Positions 43,060 to 55,636 of a stretch of DNA of 64,000 bases are shown piece after piece; within the stretch, counting starts at the first letter, position 1, and each line of letters starts with the position of its first letter. A program made the position numbers and the translations under genes. The notes beneath the pieces were generated by a model. The model ran no database searches. It was not told where the DNA came from and saw only the letters and a list, made by a program, of their open reading frames with translations. This stretch comes from Proteles cristata cristata (Eukaryota; Chordata; Mammalia; Carnivora; Hyaenidae): NCBI GenBank assembly GCA_017311185.1, contig JAESUZ010002694.1, positions 1,116,001 to 1,180,000 of the forward strand, in the 5' to 3' direction.

Positions 43060-46000
43060 ATCGTCCATCTCTAAACCATCACATATATTTAGACCAGAAC
43101 TCCTTAAAGTATCTTTAAAACTTTGCACTTTAATTGCTCTTAACAAGCAAGCTGAATCAAAACAATGTGTTAGTCACGCATGTGCAACTTCTCTACAGCG
43201 CTTCAGCCCCTGCTTTCTTACCTTCTTGCCACCCCTATGCTTTTCCCATATAGAAATTCTGGAGTTACGCCAGCTAAAAGCTAGTTCCAAAATTTTGCTC
43301 TATCGAAAAACCCAACAGGAGAGCCATAATGGCTCCTCAGAATCTGGAGGTAAGACCTAGGATTTGTAGTGAGATTGGTAGTGAGTGCTAAGAACCAAGA
43401 GTTGGTAACATGATAAGGAAGACATGATTAATTAGGGGGAATGAATGGGATGCTGTCTGAACTGCTTTGGAGACGGTCACTAATGAGAATAACCAGGCTT
43501 TCATGCGGCCTTTGTGACATGTCTCACTTGGTGCCTCGAGCCATTTAAAAGACCTAGAAAGTGATCAAAACTGGCCAACTGGGGCTTGGATCATTCACTT
43601 TAAGTTCTAAAGACACAGTTTTTAAAACACCTGTATTCATACCAACAATGCCAAACCAAATATCCAAACTTTTCACAATTTTGTTTCTCTGCCTCCCCAT
43701 GTCCTATACAGAAATCCTATATGAGCATTAACAGGTTGTATAGTCCTGGAATAGTCCTGATTCAGGACTGTATTTCAACCACCATCCCGTATTCTCACAG
43801 ATTAGTTTCAGATAATCTATTGAGAAAGGTCAGGAAAGAGTCTTGTTCTAGCTACATTGTGGGGAGTCACAAGTTCATATTCCATTTATGTCTCTAATAA
43901 TTCTATTTGTTTCCTTTGCATTAGATGTTCCAAGATAATGAATACTTCCATAGCAACAAAAGTCTGACAATAAACTGTTACCTTGATTTTCACATTTTCA
44001 GAGAAAAATCCCTCAATGGCAACCAAACAGAAGTCTCAGTAATGAATGTGCAATAATGGCTACAAGGTGAACAATTTTTCTGTTCCATTTTCTTCACATC
44101 ATTGATTGATTCTCTTGGAAAGGAATTTAGATTACATTATATTTAGATTGTATTAGATGATCTTTTTTTTTTCAGTTCTATAGCTTGTCACTAGCAATTA
44201 AAATATGCAGTTGCTTTCTAACAGCACAGGTGAAATCTGAGAGGTTTATTATAGTCTGATACAAATGATTTACAAATGCAACCTTACTTTAAAACTTCCA
44301 TCCTTTCTGTCTTTCTGGTTACAATTGTCAAAGTATTCCAAAGCAGAAAGTATGCGCGTAACTGATAAAGAAGTACAAAATATTTCAGATATAGTAAAGG
44401 CTTTACAGACTGAATTCAAAGGATGCTGTTGCTGTACTTTTTAATTTATTTTTTAATCCATCACTTTTCTTCTTCGCATGACATGCTTTATGGACAACCT
44501 CCCTTACACTGTGTGAAGCCAGAAAACACTTTGTTATGAATTACAATTAAGGAAAGGCTAAACCTATCAACCACAAGGAAATTGAGTTCTGGCACTAGAA
44601 CTTAAGTTCTGGCAATGTTGAGGAATCAAAGCTCCCAGCCTTCAACAACTATCTTTACAAGGGTTAGACTAGATCCCCATAAAGAATTACAGGCATGGGC
44701 AAGAGAATTCCTAAAAATTCAGAGCTTCAGTGAACTCAGCTTAAGTCCTAACACTACAGATCCCTAAGCATTTACCCTAAATGTTTCTATACTGGCTTTA
44801 CTGGGTACAACTTAAACAGTGAATATTTCATTTTTCGGGACCTTGTGATTATGAATGTAGAGGGCCAATAAACAGCACTCCTCTCTTACCCCAGTAGATG
44901 CAAAATTCTGACAGAGGTGAAAGCATGAATTTTTTAAATGATGAAGTTAGGAGGATGAGGCTTAAATGATCAGCCTCCATAAATTTCCCAATGTATTTTC
45001 ACCATATTGAGCTTATGCTTAAGGGACATTACAGTGAATTCATTGTACTGGGGGTTGAGACTGGCACCTGGCCACTTTGAGCTCCTCATGACACTGACTC
45101 AACAGGCGAAAAAGGGGATGACTGGATGGCCAGGGGTTGATTGATCTTGAATGAAAAGGGGGAAATTAAAGTTGCTAGTACACAAAGAGAAAAATGAGGA
45201 GTTTGGAAAACAGGAGATTTTTTTCCTGTGGGACACTTCTTAATACTATCACGTTATGTGAGTAAAGTCCATGGAAAACTACAACAATCAGTTTCAGTAG
45301 AACTGCTAATGGCTCAGACCCTTCAAGGATGAGAATTGGGGTCACATCACCAGGCAAAGAATTACAATCAGTGGAGGTAAGTTCTCAGAGCAAAGGAAAT
45401 GTGGAATGGGTAGTAGAAGGTAGTTATAAATATTAGCTAATTCCATGAGGCCTGTTGCAGAAATGAGGACTTTAATAGTGGTCAGTGTTTTTACTTAGCT
45501 TTATATGACTACTTTTGTTTTCTTACCTCCTTTATCCCTTATTATCTAATGTAAGATATGTTATTCATAGTTAACTATTTAAATTAACAGCATATCAAAG
45601 GAGGAATGTGAATCAGCTAGGAGAATAGACACCCAAAAGAGAGAGAGAGAGAGAGAGACTTCTAACTTCTCCTGGGGAAAGGATTAGCATATTTTTCAGT
45701 TCTATGTGATATACTTGTAACAAGTAAAGTCGAAGTGTGACTTTCTTATTATCATAATGTGAGATTAAGTGTGGTTTAAGGAAATGTGGATGGACACCAA
45801 TTCAACAGGGATTGGACTATGGTGGTTTGTCGATTTGGTTAGGTTGAACTACACTTTTTTAGAATTCCCTTTCAGGTAAGTTTTTTGCTAGGCTGGGTCA
45901 GAATGGATTCTTGTGAAAGAGATAGAAGCATAATGATATATGTACCTATCCATCTGTATAACTAGAGATATCTATAAGTATATCCATAAATATTTACGTA

Positions 46001-46360
46001 GATATTTCTAAATATATCTACATATAGACGTAGACAGAGATCTCCCCACTCTGACTACTTGAGCTGTGAACCTCAAGATCCAGTATCAGATGTAACGGTA
46101 ACAGTTTTATAGAGAGTGCTCACCCAGCTCCCACAATTGTTCTATAAGGACAAAGCTTGCAACAAATCCTTTTAGATATAGATACAGATCTCATAGTGAT
46201 TCTATTTCTCTAATTGAATGAATCCTAATACAATGTATTTCAAAGATGAAACCAACAGAATTTGCTAAACATATTGAATTTAGTACAAGAGAAAAGAAGG
46301 ATCAAAAGAATGACTTCAAGTATTCTCTTCTAATTACCACTTCTGTGGTATTGGTTGTGA
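43060..46360. other. Long apparently unique intergenic DNA
   Basis: 3.3 kb with no recognised gene or repeat apart from a (GA)n run at 45639-45658 and a TA/CTA-rich patch at 45950-46030. It is a candidate for conserved non-coding elements, which I cannot test here. Confidence 0.4.
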
Positions 46361-46364
46361 TCTC

Positions 46365-46530
46365 TCCTTTTTTATACGTGATTTTCTCTGTTTGGATCCC
46401 CTCTCTTTTCTTCTGAGAAGTCTGGCTAAGGGCTTATTAATTTTGATTATTCCCTCAAAATACCAGCAATTAGTTCCTTTGATCTCTTTCACTGTTTTTT
46501 GGATTCTATATTGTTCATTTCTCTTCTAGA
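46365..46530 (-). mobile_element. L1 fragment, complement
   Basis: CTTTTTTATACGTGATTTTC, GAAGTCTGGCTAAGGGCTTA and CAATTAGTTCCTTTGATCTC are the complement of L1 ORF2 text. Confidence 0.75.
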
Positions 46531-47340
46531 AGGAGAGATTCTTTCCCAGAGAAACGAAAACTAAAGGAGTTAGTGACCACTGAACCAGACCTACAAGAGA
46601 TCCTAAAGGGGACTCTGAGTAGAAAGCAGTGAAGATTACAAAGAAACAAAGAGTATCACCAGAAACTTTAAATCTACATATAACACAAGGGCATGAAATT
46701 CATATCTTTCAATAGTCACTCTGAAAGTAAATGGACTAAATGCCCCAATGAAAATACATAAGGTATCAGAATGGATAAAAATGGATAAAAAAATATGCTG
46801 CCATCTATATGCTGCCTACAAGATGCTCATTTTAGACCTGAGGACACCTGCAGATTGAAAGTGAGTGGATGGAGGACCATCTACCATACTGTTCTCTAGA
46901 GTGGCTGCACTGGTTTGCCTTTCTACCAACTGAATAATAAATAAAGAAGATGCGGTATATGTATAATGGAATACTACTCAATGATGAAAATAATGAAATC
47001 TTGCCATTTGCAACAACAATGGATAGAACTAGAATGTATTATGCTAAGTGACATGAGTCAGCTAGAGAAAGGTATCATATGATTTCACTCATACATGGAA
47101 TTTGAGAAACTCAACAGATGAACATAGAGGAAGGGAAGGAAAAATGAGATAAAAAAAAAGAGAGAGAGAGAGAAGGAGGCAAACCATAAGAGACTCTTAA
47201 ATACAGAGATCAAACTGTGGGTTGCTGGAGGGGAGGTTGGTGAGCAGTGGGTGTCATATGTAACAGGTGAATCACTAGGTTCTACTCCTGAAGCCAAGAC
47301 TACACTGTATATTAACTAACTTGAATTTAAATTTTAAAAA
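46531..47340 (+). mobile_element. L1 fragments, forward, with internal gaps
   Basis: Carries ACCAGACCTACAAGAGATCC, TAAATGGACTAAATGCCCCA, GGATAAAAAAATATGCTGCC, then ORF2 C-terminal nucleotides (TGGAATACTACTCAATGATG) and a 3' UTR with a (GA)n run. It is a mosaic with deletions, opposite in direction to 46365-46530. Confidence 0.8.
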
Positions 47341-47389
47341 ATGATTTTAAAAAAATTTTTAGAAAGACTGACTCCAAGGTTTTTGCCCT

Positions 47390-48560
47390 GAGAGAGTGGA
47401 AGAATGGAGCTGTCATTCACTGCGAAGGAGAAGGCTGAGACTCAACAGCTCTAAGGGAGAGAGTCAGTAACATGTTTATAGCAATGCTATATTTGAAATG
47501 CCTACCAGACATCTAGATGGAGGTGTTGAGTAAGCACTTAGATTTACAAGTCTGAAGACCAGGTGAGAGGACTTGACTGAAAATAAAAATTTGAGAGTCA
47601 TCCTGAATTTAAGTACTTAATAAGTACATTTTACGGTACTTTAAGTATCTTAGTTCCATAGCTAGCACTGAAGTTGTAGAAATGGATGAAGTCACGAAGG
47701 GAGTCAATGTAGAAAGAGAAGAAAAGTGATCTGAGACTGGAAAATGGAAGAGGAAAAAGCGTTGGAAAAATTAAGAGGATTCATCAAAGGAGACTAAAAA
47801 GAAGCAACCAATGATGGGGAGAAAATGGTGTCCAACCATCAAATGTTTCTGATAAATCGAGATAGATGAGGACTTAAATATACCACTGGATTTAGCAATG
47901 AAGAGGTAATTTCTCACTTTCACTAAAACAAAGTGATAGGAATAGAAGCCTAACTAGAGCGGATTCCCGAGGAATCGGAGGAGAGGAACTGGAGACTGAA
48001 AAGGCAGTTTACTTTTCTGAGAAAATTTGCTGCTAAGTGGAGCAGAGTAATGGTGGAAGACAGTGGGAAATAGGGGGTCAAGCAAACATTTTTTTTACGG
48101 CGAGAAATATTATAGCACACATATACGTTAATGTGAATGGGCAAATAGATCAATACAAATTAATAACTGAAGAGGAAGGGAAGAATTTACTAGACCAATG
48201 GGTTTGGGAAAGTGAGAAGAAATGGAATCCAGGGCACAAGTGGAGAGAGTGGCCTTACATTGAAACTTAAACTGTTCATATCCTTTGGGTGGAGAGAAGA
48301 GAGTTATGTGGGTTTAGGTATAAGGTATAGATGGTTTAGTAGATTAAGTAGTGGGATCTTGTGCAAGTTCTTTGCTAATAACTTCTGTCTTCTCGGCAAA
48401 AAAAAGAATCAGGATCATCAGCTGATCCTGTGGTTTGGGTAGGGAAGTGTGAGAAGTGTAATGAGAGAAGAGAAGCACGAAGAATTCATCTGGGAGGGTA
48501 GGAACGGGACAGGACTAGAAAACTGGTACAGTCACTGGGAATCACCTGAGCTCAGAACAC
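47390..48560 (+). repeat. Long purine-rich ancient mammalian repeat
   Basis: About 1.1 kb follows, in order, a dispersed repeat that I recall from other mammals: GAAATGCCTACCAGACATCT, AGATGGAGGTGTTGAGTAAG, GATTTAGCAATGAAGAGGTAA, GAGAGGAACTGGAGACTGAA and GATCATCAGCTGATCC. The family name is not certain. Purine bias on the plus strand accounts for the scattered open frames. Confidence 0.5.
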
Positions 48561-49193
48561 ATGAATGTAAGGACATAGTTTATACCAGGCTGCTGCACTA
48601 TCCACACAAGACCAGGATACATTTCCTTTCTTGCACAAGCAGATCTCAAAAGGAGAGAATGTGAAGGGGCAGAGCCAAGCACATGCAACTTCTCCAAAAC
48701 CCATGAGTCAGACAAGTCAATCTCCTTATAGGGAGAAGAAGGTAAAGGGTCAAGGAAAGGCTAGAAGTGTCCTACCTGTAGACTTTCCCCCTTTGGGAGG
48801 AGAATGGAAATTCCCTTCCTTCTAAGAAAACATGAGGAGTCAGGAGTAGGTGGCCCCCTAACCTGCAGCAGTATTTAACGTACACCAGTGGGATACACAC
48901 CGTGCTAAGGGATTTCTCGAGACATTTCTTAAAGAATCTGGCCAGTTTTATGTAAATAGTCACTAGATCTCCCTGTTGGGATTCACTGTAATTACCGTAA
49001 CAGGAAAAAAAAAAAAAACCCAACCTTTGGCCCCCAAAGTGGAAATCTGGAGCACAAAGAAATTATAGACTCTGGTGGGTGTTTGGCCAGCAATTTTCCT
49101 GGCTAAACTGAATTGTATCCAGAGTCTGAGGTTCCCAGTATAACTGGCTTTGTAGCAGTCCAAGGTTGCTGGCACATACAAGTATAATGAGGA

Positions 49194-49418
49194 GGGGCGC
49201 CTGGGTGGCTTAGTCGGTTAAGCATCTGACTTTCGCTTAGGTCATGATCTCGTGGTTCGTGGGTTCGAGCCCCGCGTCGGGCTCTGTGCTGACTGCCAGC
49301 TCAGAGCCTGGAGCCTATTTCAGAGTCTGTGTCTCCCTCTCTCTCTGACCCTCCCCTGCTCACGCTGTCTCTCTCTCTCTCTCTCCTAGAAATAAATAAA
49401 AAAATATATTTAAAAAAA
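49194..49418 (+). mobile_element. CAN-SINE, young-type, perfect target duplication
   Basis: Head GGGGCGCCTGGGTGGCTTAG, with young-type words TTTCGCTTAGG, GACTGCCAGCTC and CTCCTAGAAATAAA. The perfect 13-bp duplication AGTATAATGAGGA is at 49181-49193 and 49419-49431. Confidence 0.96.
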
Positions 49419-49924
49419 AGTATAATGAGGATGTGAATGGTAAAAAGGATTCCTTTGGGAGACTATAGAACTTCCAGCACAACCCAGAATAACCTACGTG
49501 TTGGCAACAGAAGAGAAAGGTTATGGTTTCTGAAGAATCCTTGCATCAATAAAAGTGTCTCTCTGAAACATTCAAATGACAAAAGAAAGGTTTAACCTTT
49601 TAACTGTAAGCAAGTTATTTAAAGCTACTTAACAATTGCAAAGGTTAGGAAATTGTATGTAAACACAAGTCCGTAAAATGGGAGTCAATTTTATTGCTGA
49701 CACCACTCAGAATTCCATTTGAAGTTAGGGGAAATTTGAAATTTTAATGAAGTGTTCATAGGAGAGGGTTAAATCTACAATATAATTGTAGTTTTCTTAT
49801 CCCACGAACTGCTCATTTAATCTACCAGAATAGTTTTTTATAAATTCAAGTAGGAGGGTCAGCATGTAGAGTGGCAAAAAAAAAAAAAAAAATCATGAAA
49901 GAAACTCTTTTCCATCTATCAACA

Positions 49925-50280
49925 GAGATTTTCAGCACTGCTTGCAATTAAAATCACTTCAGAAACTTTTAAAAAAACAGAGGCCTGAGACCCACTCCAG
50001 ATTAACCACAGCATAATGAAATGAGGGGTGGAGATGGGTGAAGGGCTCAAAGAAGTCTTTAGAAGCCCCTCGGGTGATCCTGATGTACGCCAAGGTCTAG
50101 AACAATGATTTTCAATCTTTTTGCAGGTAGAATCACCTGGGGAGGTCTTGAAATTTCTTGATGGCCAAAGCACACCTTGGGTCAATTAGATTAGAACCTC
50201 GATTGCTTGATTCAGACATCAGTATTTTTAAAGGCCCCCAAGTGATTACAATGTGCGACAAAGGGTGAGAGAATCACTGC
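49925..50280. mobile_element. Two tandem MER5-like (hAT/Charlie) elements
   Basis: Two adjacent degraded copies: about 49925-50105 (TTAAAATCACTTCAGAAACT ... GTGATCCTGATGTACGCC) and about 50105-50280 (TTTTCAATCTTTTTGCAGGT, GAATCACCTGGGGAGGTC ... GTGATTACAATGTG). Both show the MER5 layout in the same direction. Confidence 0.75.
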
Positions 50281-50749
50281 TTTGAACCATTTTGAATTTC
50301 TCTAATGGGACGGATTGCATTGGCTTACCTTCCTTTGTAAAATAAATTAATGTATATATGTATATTTCATTAATAGAAGAGTATATTGGTATTGCTTTTG
50401 TGCCAGATATTCTACTGAGAGCAGCATTTTCGGAAAAAAAGAGACACGAATCTATGAGACACAGTAAGACTTGAACCATACAACCAGTCCTGAGAACTGT
50501 CCTCAGCCCATTTGCCTCCTAGGTCTTTAAAGATGAAGAAGTGCAGAGAAAATTATGGATGAGAAGAGGAACAGGGCAGCAGCCATCCTGGACCATTAGA
50601 TGGAAGCTGCATGTTCAAGGCCACAAAAAGAAGCAGCCTGGGTCCTGGATGAGAGTAGATTTTGTAGGACAGCTGCACAGTCCTAAATCAGCTACTCAGA
50701 CTTTAACACGGGAGAGAACTTATCTTTATCTTATTTAAACACTGTTATT

Positions 50750-51730
50750 ACTGGGCATCTTTCAACAGCCAAGCCTATACCTTAACTAATACAGGTCCTG
50801 ACCAGGCAGTCTTGCTATAAAGGTATGTCTCGCCGGGAGCCGCACCGGCCTCTCTGGATGGCAGTCACAGCAAGGAAATGGCAATGTTTGCAGCTCCTGC
50901 CGTGAGAAATGAAAACTGGTATCTCCTTCTGCTACTACTGGCTCATGCTGGATATAAGCCTGCTGGTATGGACCAGGCCTCACAATATTCCATATCAGGC
51001 CCATTTTCTGAATACAGATACCTCATAAGGAAAAGTATATTCCTGCCTTTACAAAAGAGATTTTAGATGAAAGCTCTATGGGCAATTGTCAAAAGGCTCT
51101 TCCTATGGGCCTTGCAGATCCGAGACTCGGGGTTAAGAACACAAGAATTACAATTGAGCCTGGCCCTGAGACCAAGGGCCTATTTTGGGGTTAAGAGCAA
51201 AACATAGTTACCACACATATCTTTGCTAATTGGTGAAACGTAACAGTCCCTTCCTCAAGGCCTACTTTCCACAAACACCCTCTCTTACACTGGCAGCTGG
51301 GATGAGGATAGATAAGAGTAGCTAAAACATAAACCCAGGTGCAAAGACTGACACATTCGGGGCCCCCATGATAGTCTCCACAAACAAACCAATTCAGAAA
51401 CATTCATCCTCTTGAGAGCCAGACAAAATACTCTTAACTTATCTATATACAATTTGACCTATATGTTATCCTGTTTTTTACTAAGAACATTCTGTTATTT
51501 CCTTGGTCGGAATAATTCTGCAATTGATATCACCAAAGGCCTTCCATTGTAAGAAATTCCTTTCTATGACTTCATCTTGTTGTTGAACCTTTAAATTAAG
51601 ATACAAAAACCAACAGGACAGAGATGCCTGCCTGGTGATCAGAAAGAATCTCAGGGCTCTCTCACTCTCTCTCCCGCCGACACCATCCATCCTTCAGGGA
51701 CCCCAGGACCTGCCAGAGCCGGCTCAGCCT
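50750..51730 (+). mobile_element. Possible ERV solo LTR
   Basis: The stretch has LTR-like composition: a G+C-richer left edge with CpG words (CTCGCCGGGAGCCGCACCGG, about 50829), a long U3-like middle, and a right part with CTCTCTCACTCTCTCTCCCGCCGACACC-like R/U5 text (51657-51685). No gag, pol or env remnant lies beside it. The ends and family are unassigned, so this is an inference from pattern only. Confidence 0.35.
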
Positions 51731-52650
51731 CCGACAATGTCTCTTATCCAAAAAAGGGTTTTTAATGCATATGGTTGTTATTCAACCTGGATGACCAAAA
51801 TCTTCCTGATACTTGAACAAAATGCATCTATGAGCAGGCAGAGAGTCTCCTACACAATGGAGGTTTTCACTTTTAATTTTGGCACCTACGGTGATGTGCC
51901 TCGTGTTTTGCCTGCGAATGACTTTCAAAGTTCAGACTTTTTCAGGGCTCTTGTATGTTGAACAAAACATTAAAAAATTCTTTTTCAAACATGTAGATGT
52001 AAAGATGTTATCTAACAAAGCGTAATATAAAAATCTTCTTTTATAATCTAATTCAGTCAGTGCCGAAGTATGATATGTAATCATAATTTGTATCTTAAAA
52101 TATAAATTTTCCAGGTGTCAGCCCTCAAGTAGGTAACATATTCCTAATTCACAAATGAAACAACTCCAAAACATCTGTCTCCAATCTCTTAATTCCGTGT
52201 TTTAATTTCTATATTATATTATCTTATATTGTAGTTAAATGTAAATCTAAATTTATACTATCTCTCTTTTGTAATTGTGAATGTCTCTGTGATTGTGGGA
52301 ATCAGTTACCATTTCAATTTGCAATTCTTTCCCCACAAATGAATTTATGCTGCAATTTTCAATTTTGCCACTGGATGGCACCAAATTTTACCTTTTAAAA
52401 TCAATTTCCAATTGCAATTGAGACGGGTACACAGCAGTTAGTATTTAAATGACAGGAGTTAACCAAGAACCAAACACTACATTCAGGTAAAATCACATCC
52501 TGATCCCCAAGTCAGTGCTAAAAACCAATAGTATCACTTCATGGTCATAACTGAAAAAACAAATTATGTGTATAAATGAACATTAAATTCAAAAGTGCTG
52601 ACTCTAAGTAAATTCTAGAACACTAATGAATGTTTAAACTAGAAATTAGA

Positions 52651-52866
52651 GGGGCGCCTGGGTGCCTTAGTCGGTTAAGCGTCCGACTTTCGCTTAGGTC
52701 ATGATCTCGCGGTTCGTGGGTTCGAGCCCCGCGTCGGGCTCTGTGCTGACTGCCAGCTCGGAGCCTGGAGCCTGTTTCAGTCTGTGACTCCCTCTCTCTC
52801 TGACCCTCCCCTGATCGCACTGTCTCTCTCTCTCTCCTAGAAATAAATAAAACATTAAAAAAAAAA
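52651..52866 (+). mobile_element. CAN-SINE, young-type, 18-bp perfect target duplication
   Basis: Head GGGGCGCCTGGGTGCCTTAG, then TTTCGCTTAGG, GACTGCCAGCTCGGAG and CTCCTAGAAATAAA. The duplication TTTAAACTAGAAATTAGA is perfect at 52633-52650 and 52867-52884. Confidence 0.97.
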
Positions 52867-53028
52867 TTTAAACTAGAAATTAGATTAATTCAGAGGAAAA
52901 CTGTTCAACTACATCGGTCACAATAAACCTAACTCATGGTACAAAGACACATAAGGTAATGCAAATATGGTCAAGCTTTGTGAATACAGGTTGGACAATA
53001 TGTAAAGCTTATGATAACCACGTATTTT

Positions 53029-53274
53029 CTTTTCTTTCTTTTTTTCTTTTTCTTTTTTTATTTTTATTTATTTCTAGGAGAGAGAGAGAGAGACAGCGTG
53101 AGCAGGGTCAGAGAGAGGGTCAGAAAGAGAGGGAGATACAGACTCTGAAACAGGCTCCAGGCTCCGAGCTGGCAGTCAGCACAGAGCCCGACGCGGGGCT
53201 CGAACCCACGAACCGCGAGATCATGACCTAAGCGAAAGTCGGACGCTTAACCGACTAAGCCACCCAGGCGCCCC
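53029..53274 (-). mobile_element. CAN-SINE, young-type, inserted in another SINE's tail
   Basis: Complement copy (CTAGGAGAGAG ... CCTAAGCGAAAGTCGG ... CACCCAGGCGCCCC). It has no unique duplication of its own because it landed in a T-rich tail. Confidence 0.93.
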
Positions 53275-53500
53275 ATCTTTTTTTAAAGAATTTTTTAATT
53301 TATTTATTTTGAGAAAGATAGAAGCAGTGTGAGTGGGGGAGGGGCAGAGAAAGAGAGAAAGGAGACAGAGAATCCCAAGCAGGCTCCGCACTGTCGGCAC
53401 AGAGCCCAGTGTGGAGCTTGAACCTGCGAAACCATGAGATCATGATCTGAGCTTAAACCAAGAGTGGGGTGCTTAAGCAACTGAGCCACTCAGGTGCCCC
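53275..53500 (-). mobile_element. CAN-SINE, older-type (host of the nested copy)
   Basis: Complement copy ending ...CCACTCAGGTGCCCC at 53500. Its target duplication ATAACCAC.TATTTT lies at 53014-53028, on the far side of the nested copy, and at 53501-53515. Confidence 0.93.
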
Positions 53501-53704
53501 ATAACCACCTATTTTATTGAACAATCTGCTCTAAAAGTTCACTCCAATGTTTTGTGACCTGGATAGGTTTCCTCAGTCTTGCTGTGGTCTGGGAAGTCAT
53601 CTTTTGATTTCCCTGTCAAAGCAGCCTTTTCTTAAAGGGAATAAACCTTCAACATGTTCTTGGCTTATCCTTCCTATCTCCTCTGATGGTAGTTTACACA
53701 TTCA

Positions 53705-53940
53705 ATCCAAAATTGTATTTTATCCTCCTCTGCCTGACTTATTTCACTCAGCATAACACCCTCAAGGTCCATCCATGTTGCTACACATGGCCAGATTTCA
53801 TTCTTTCTCATTGCCATGTAGTATTCCACTGTATAAATATACCACATCTTCTTGATCCATTCATCAGTTGATGGACACTTAGGTTCTTTCCATGTTTTGG
53901 CTATTGTTGAGAGTGCTGCTATGAACACTGGGGTACATTT
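53705..53940 (-). mobile_element. L1 ORF2 3' fragment, complement
   Basis: The minus frame reads MFIAALSTIAKTWKEPKCPS and GVMLSEISQAEEDK, almost the same as the L1 at 40577. It lacks the L1 3' UTR and tail, so it is not a simple recent insertion or has lost its 3' end. Confidence 0.9.
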
Positions 53941-54924
53941 AAAGGGTATTTTTTAATTGTACTAATACCTATCATCTACTCTCAAAACTGCTCCCCAGCT
54001 TGTATGAACCACACATGGAATAGTTATGCCTAGGAAGGGAAATGGACCTTCAGATTTCTCAAGGACTGATTATTTACATTGCTTTGTAAGCTTCCATGCA
54101 TGTTTTTTATATGTGTATTATAGTTCTACATTGCTTAGAACTGTTAGTTGAAAATAACAGAAAGACATCTCACACTATTTTCAAACCAAAAAGGTAACTA
54201 GGAAGTTCAAGGGATGAACATACAGAACAGAGTTCAGGTGCCCTAACAATGGCATCAGCCTTGGTCTCTCCTTCTGCTGTCTCTCAACTCAGCGAAATTC
54301 TATGCTGACTTCCTTATTGGGCATGTTTCTGTTGCTACTGTTGTTGTTTTGGCTTTTTTGGTGAGGTTCGGTTTTGGCTTATGATGGCCCATGGAAAGCT
54401 TCAGACTCAAATTTTCCTAGGATAACAATTTGTAGAAAGAGTTTCTTTCCCAACAGCTCAAGCAAAAGTCTCAAGAGTTTCAGTTATTGAGCTAACGTGG
54501 GCCCTTGCCCAGACTTGAAGCAATCATGGTTGTTGGGAAGTGGTCATCTCCAAAAGGCCAGTCCTATGATATAGATGCCTACCCCTGGAGAAAATCCAGT
54601 ACAGAAACTGAGAATAAGATGGTCAAATTCTGAAATAGAGAGTAAAGGTGCTGGACAGGAAGAAAGGAATAAAAAATATATATTCTAAACTCTACAATGT
54701 CTGTGTCTTCACCAGGCTACAAGCATATCAAAAGTAAGGACTGTATGTGATCATTATTTGTATTCCCCAGATAGTACCCAAAACAGTACTATACATGAAA
54801 GCTCATAAATCTTTATTTGCAAATTTCCTAGCTACCTGGATTTAATGGGTTAAAAGGGGATTTTCTCTAGATCAAAAGATATGTTTCTTTCTCTAAATAA
54901 GTTACTGCTTAAATTCCACCAACA

Positions 54925-55105
54925 TCTATGTAGCAAAGAACACGTACAAGGCACTATTCATAGTGTTTTGATGTATATTACTTCATGTAATAATTAGTCC
55001 AACCATATGCATAAGTATTATTTCCTTTTCCGAATAAGGAGATTGAGCTTCTGAGAAGCTAAGTAATTTGCTTAAAGTCTCCTAGTTAAGAAATGGGAAG
55101 CTTGG
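54925..55105 (+). mobile_element. MIR element
   Basis: ACGTACAAGGCACTATTCAT, TTACTTCATGTAATAATTAG, TTCCGAATAAGGAGATTGAG and GAGAAGCTAAGTAATTTGC follow the MIR core and 3' end. Confidence 0.8.
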
Positions 55106-55454
55106 AGAAGTTTTTAATTCTAATATAAAATTATTTCCACTAGACTAGAAGTAGACATTTAAATGCCACAGAAGTGTTTGGACAAAAAATTGTATTAAAA
55201 AGTTGAAATGGGATGCTTTTAAGAGAGATATATAATCATATGTTTATGGTATAGACCAATCTTTACTGACTTAGTGCTGACCTCCTTATACATCTATGCT
55301 ACCTTTCCGGCTTCCAGAAGCATTTGAGTTGGGGCTCTGTACAGGACCATGATGGCCTCAGAGAAAGGAAAAGTCATTCATTCTCCATAGCCTTACATCA
55401 GTTTTATTTCCTTGTTAAAAAGTACAATATTTATACGCTTTTGAAAATTATATC

Positions 55455-55636
55455 TAGGGACTCCTGGGTGGCTAAGTCAGTTGAGCATCTAACTCTTGGT
55501 TTCAGCTCAGATCATGATCCAGGGTCTGAGCTAATGGCGCAGATCCTGCTTAGGATTCTCTCTTTCTCTCTGCCCTCTCTCCCCCTTACTCATGCTCTCT
55601 CTTTCTCTCAAAATAAATAAATAAACATTTTTTTAA
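55455..55636 (+). mobile_element. CAN-SINE, shortened
   Basis: Head GGGACTCCTGGGTGGCTAAG. Part of the middle is missing. The duplication ATTATATCTA / ACTACATCTA flanks it. Confidence 0.88.

Noticed and set aside
42506..43060. 184-codon (+) and 118-codon (-) frames
   Set aside because: They cover a SINE and its expanded purine tail; the repeat itself keeps the frame open.
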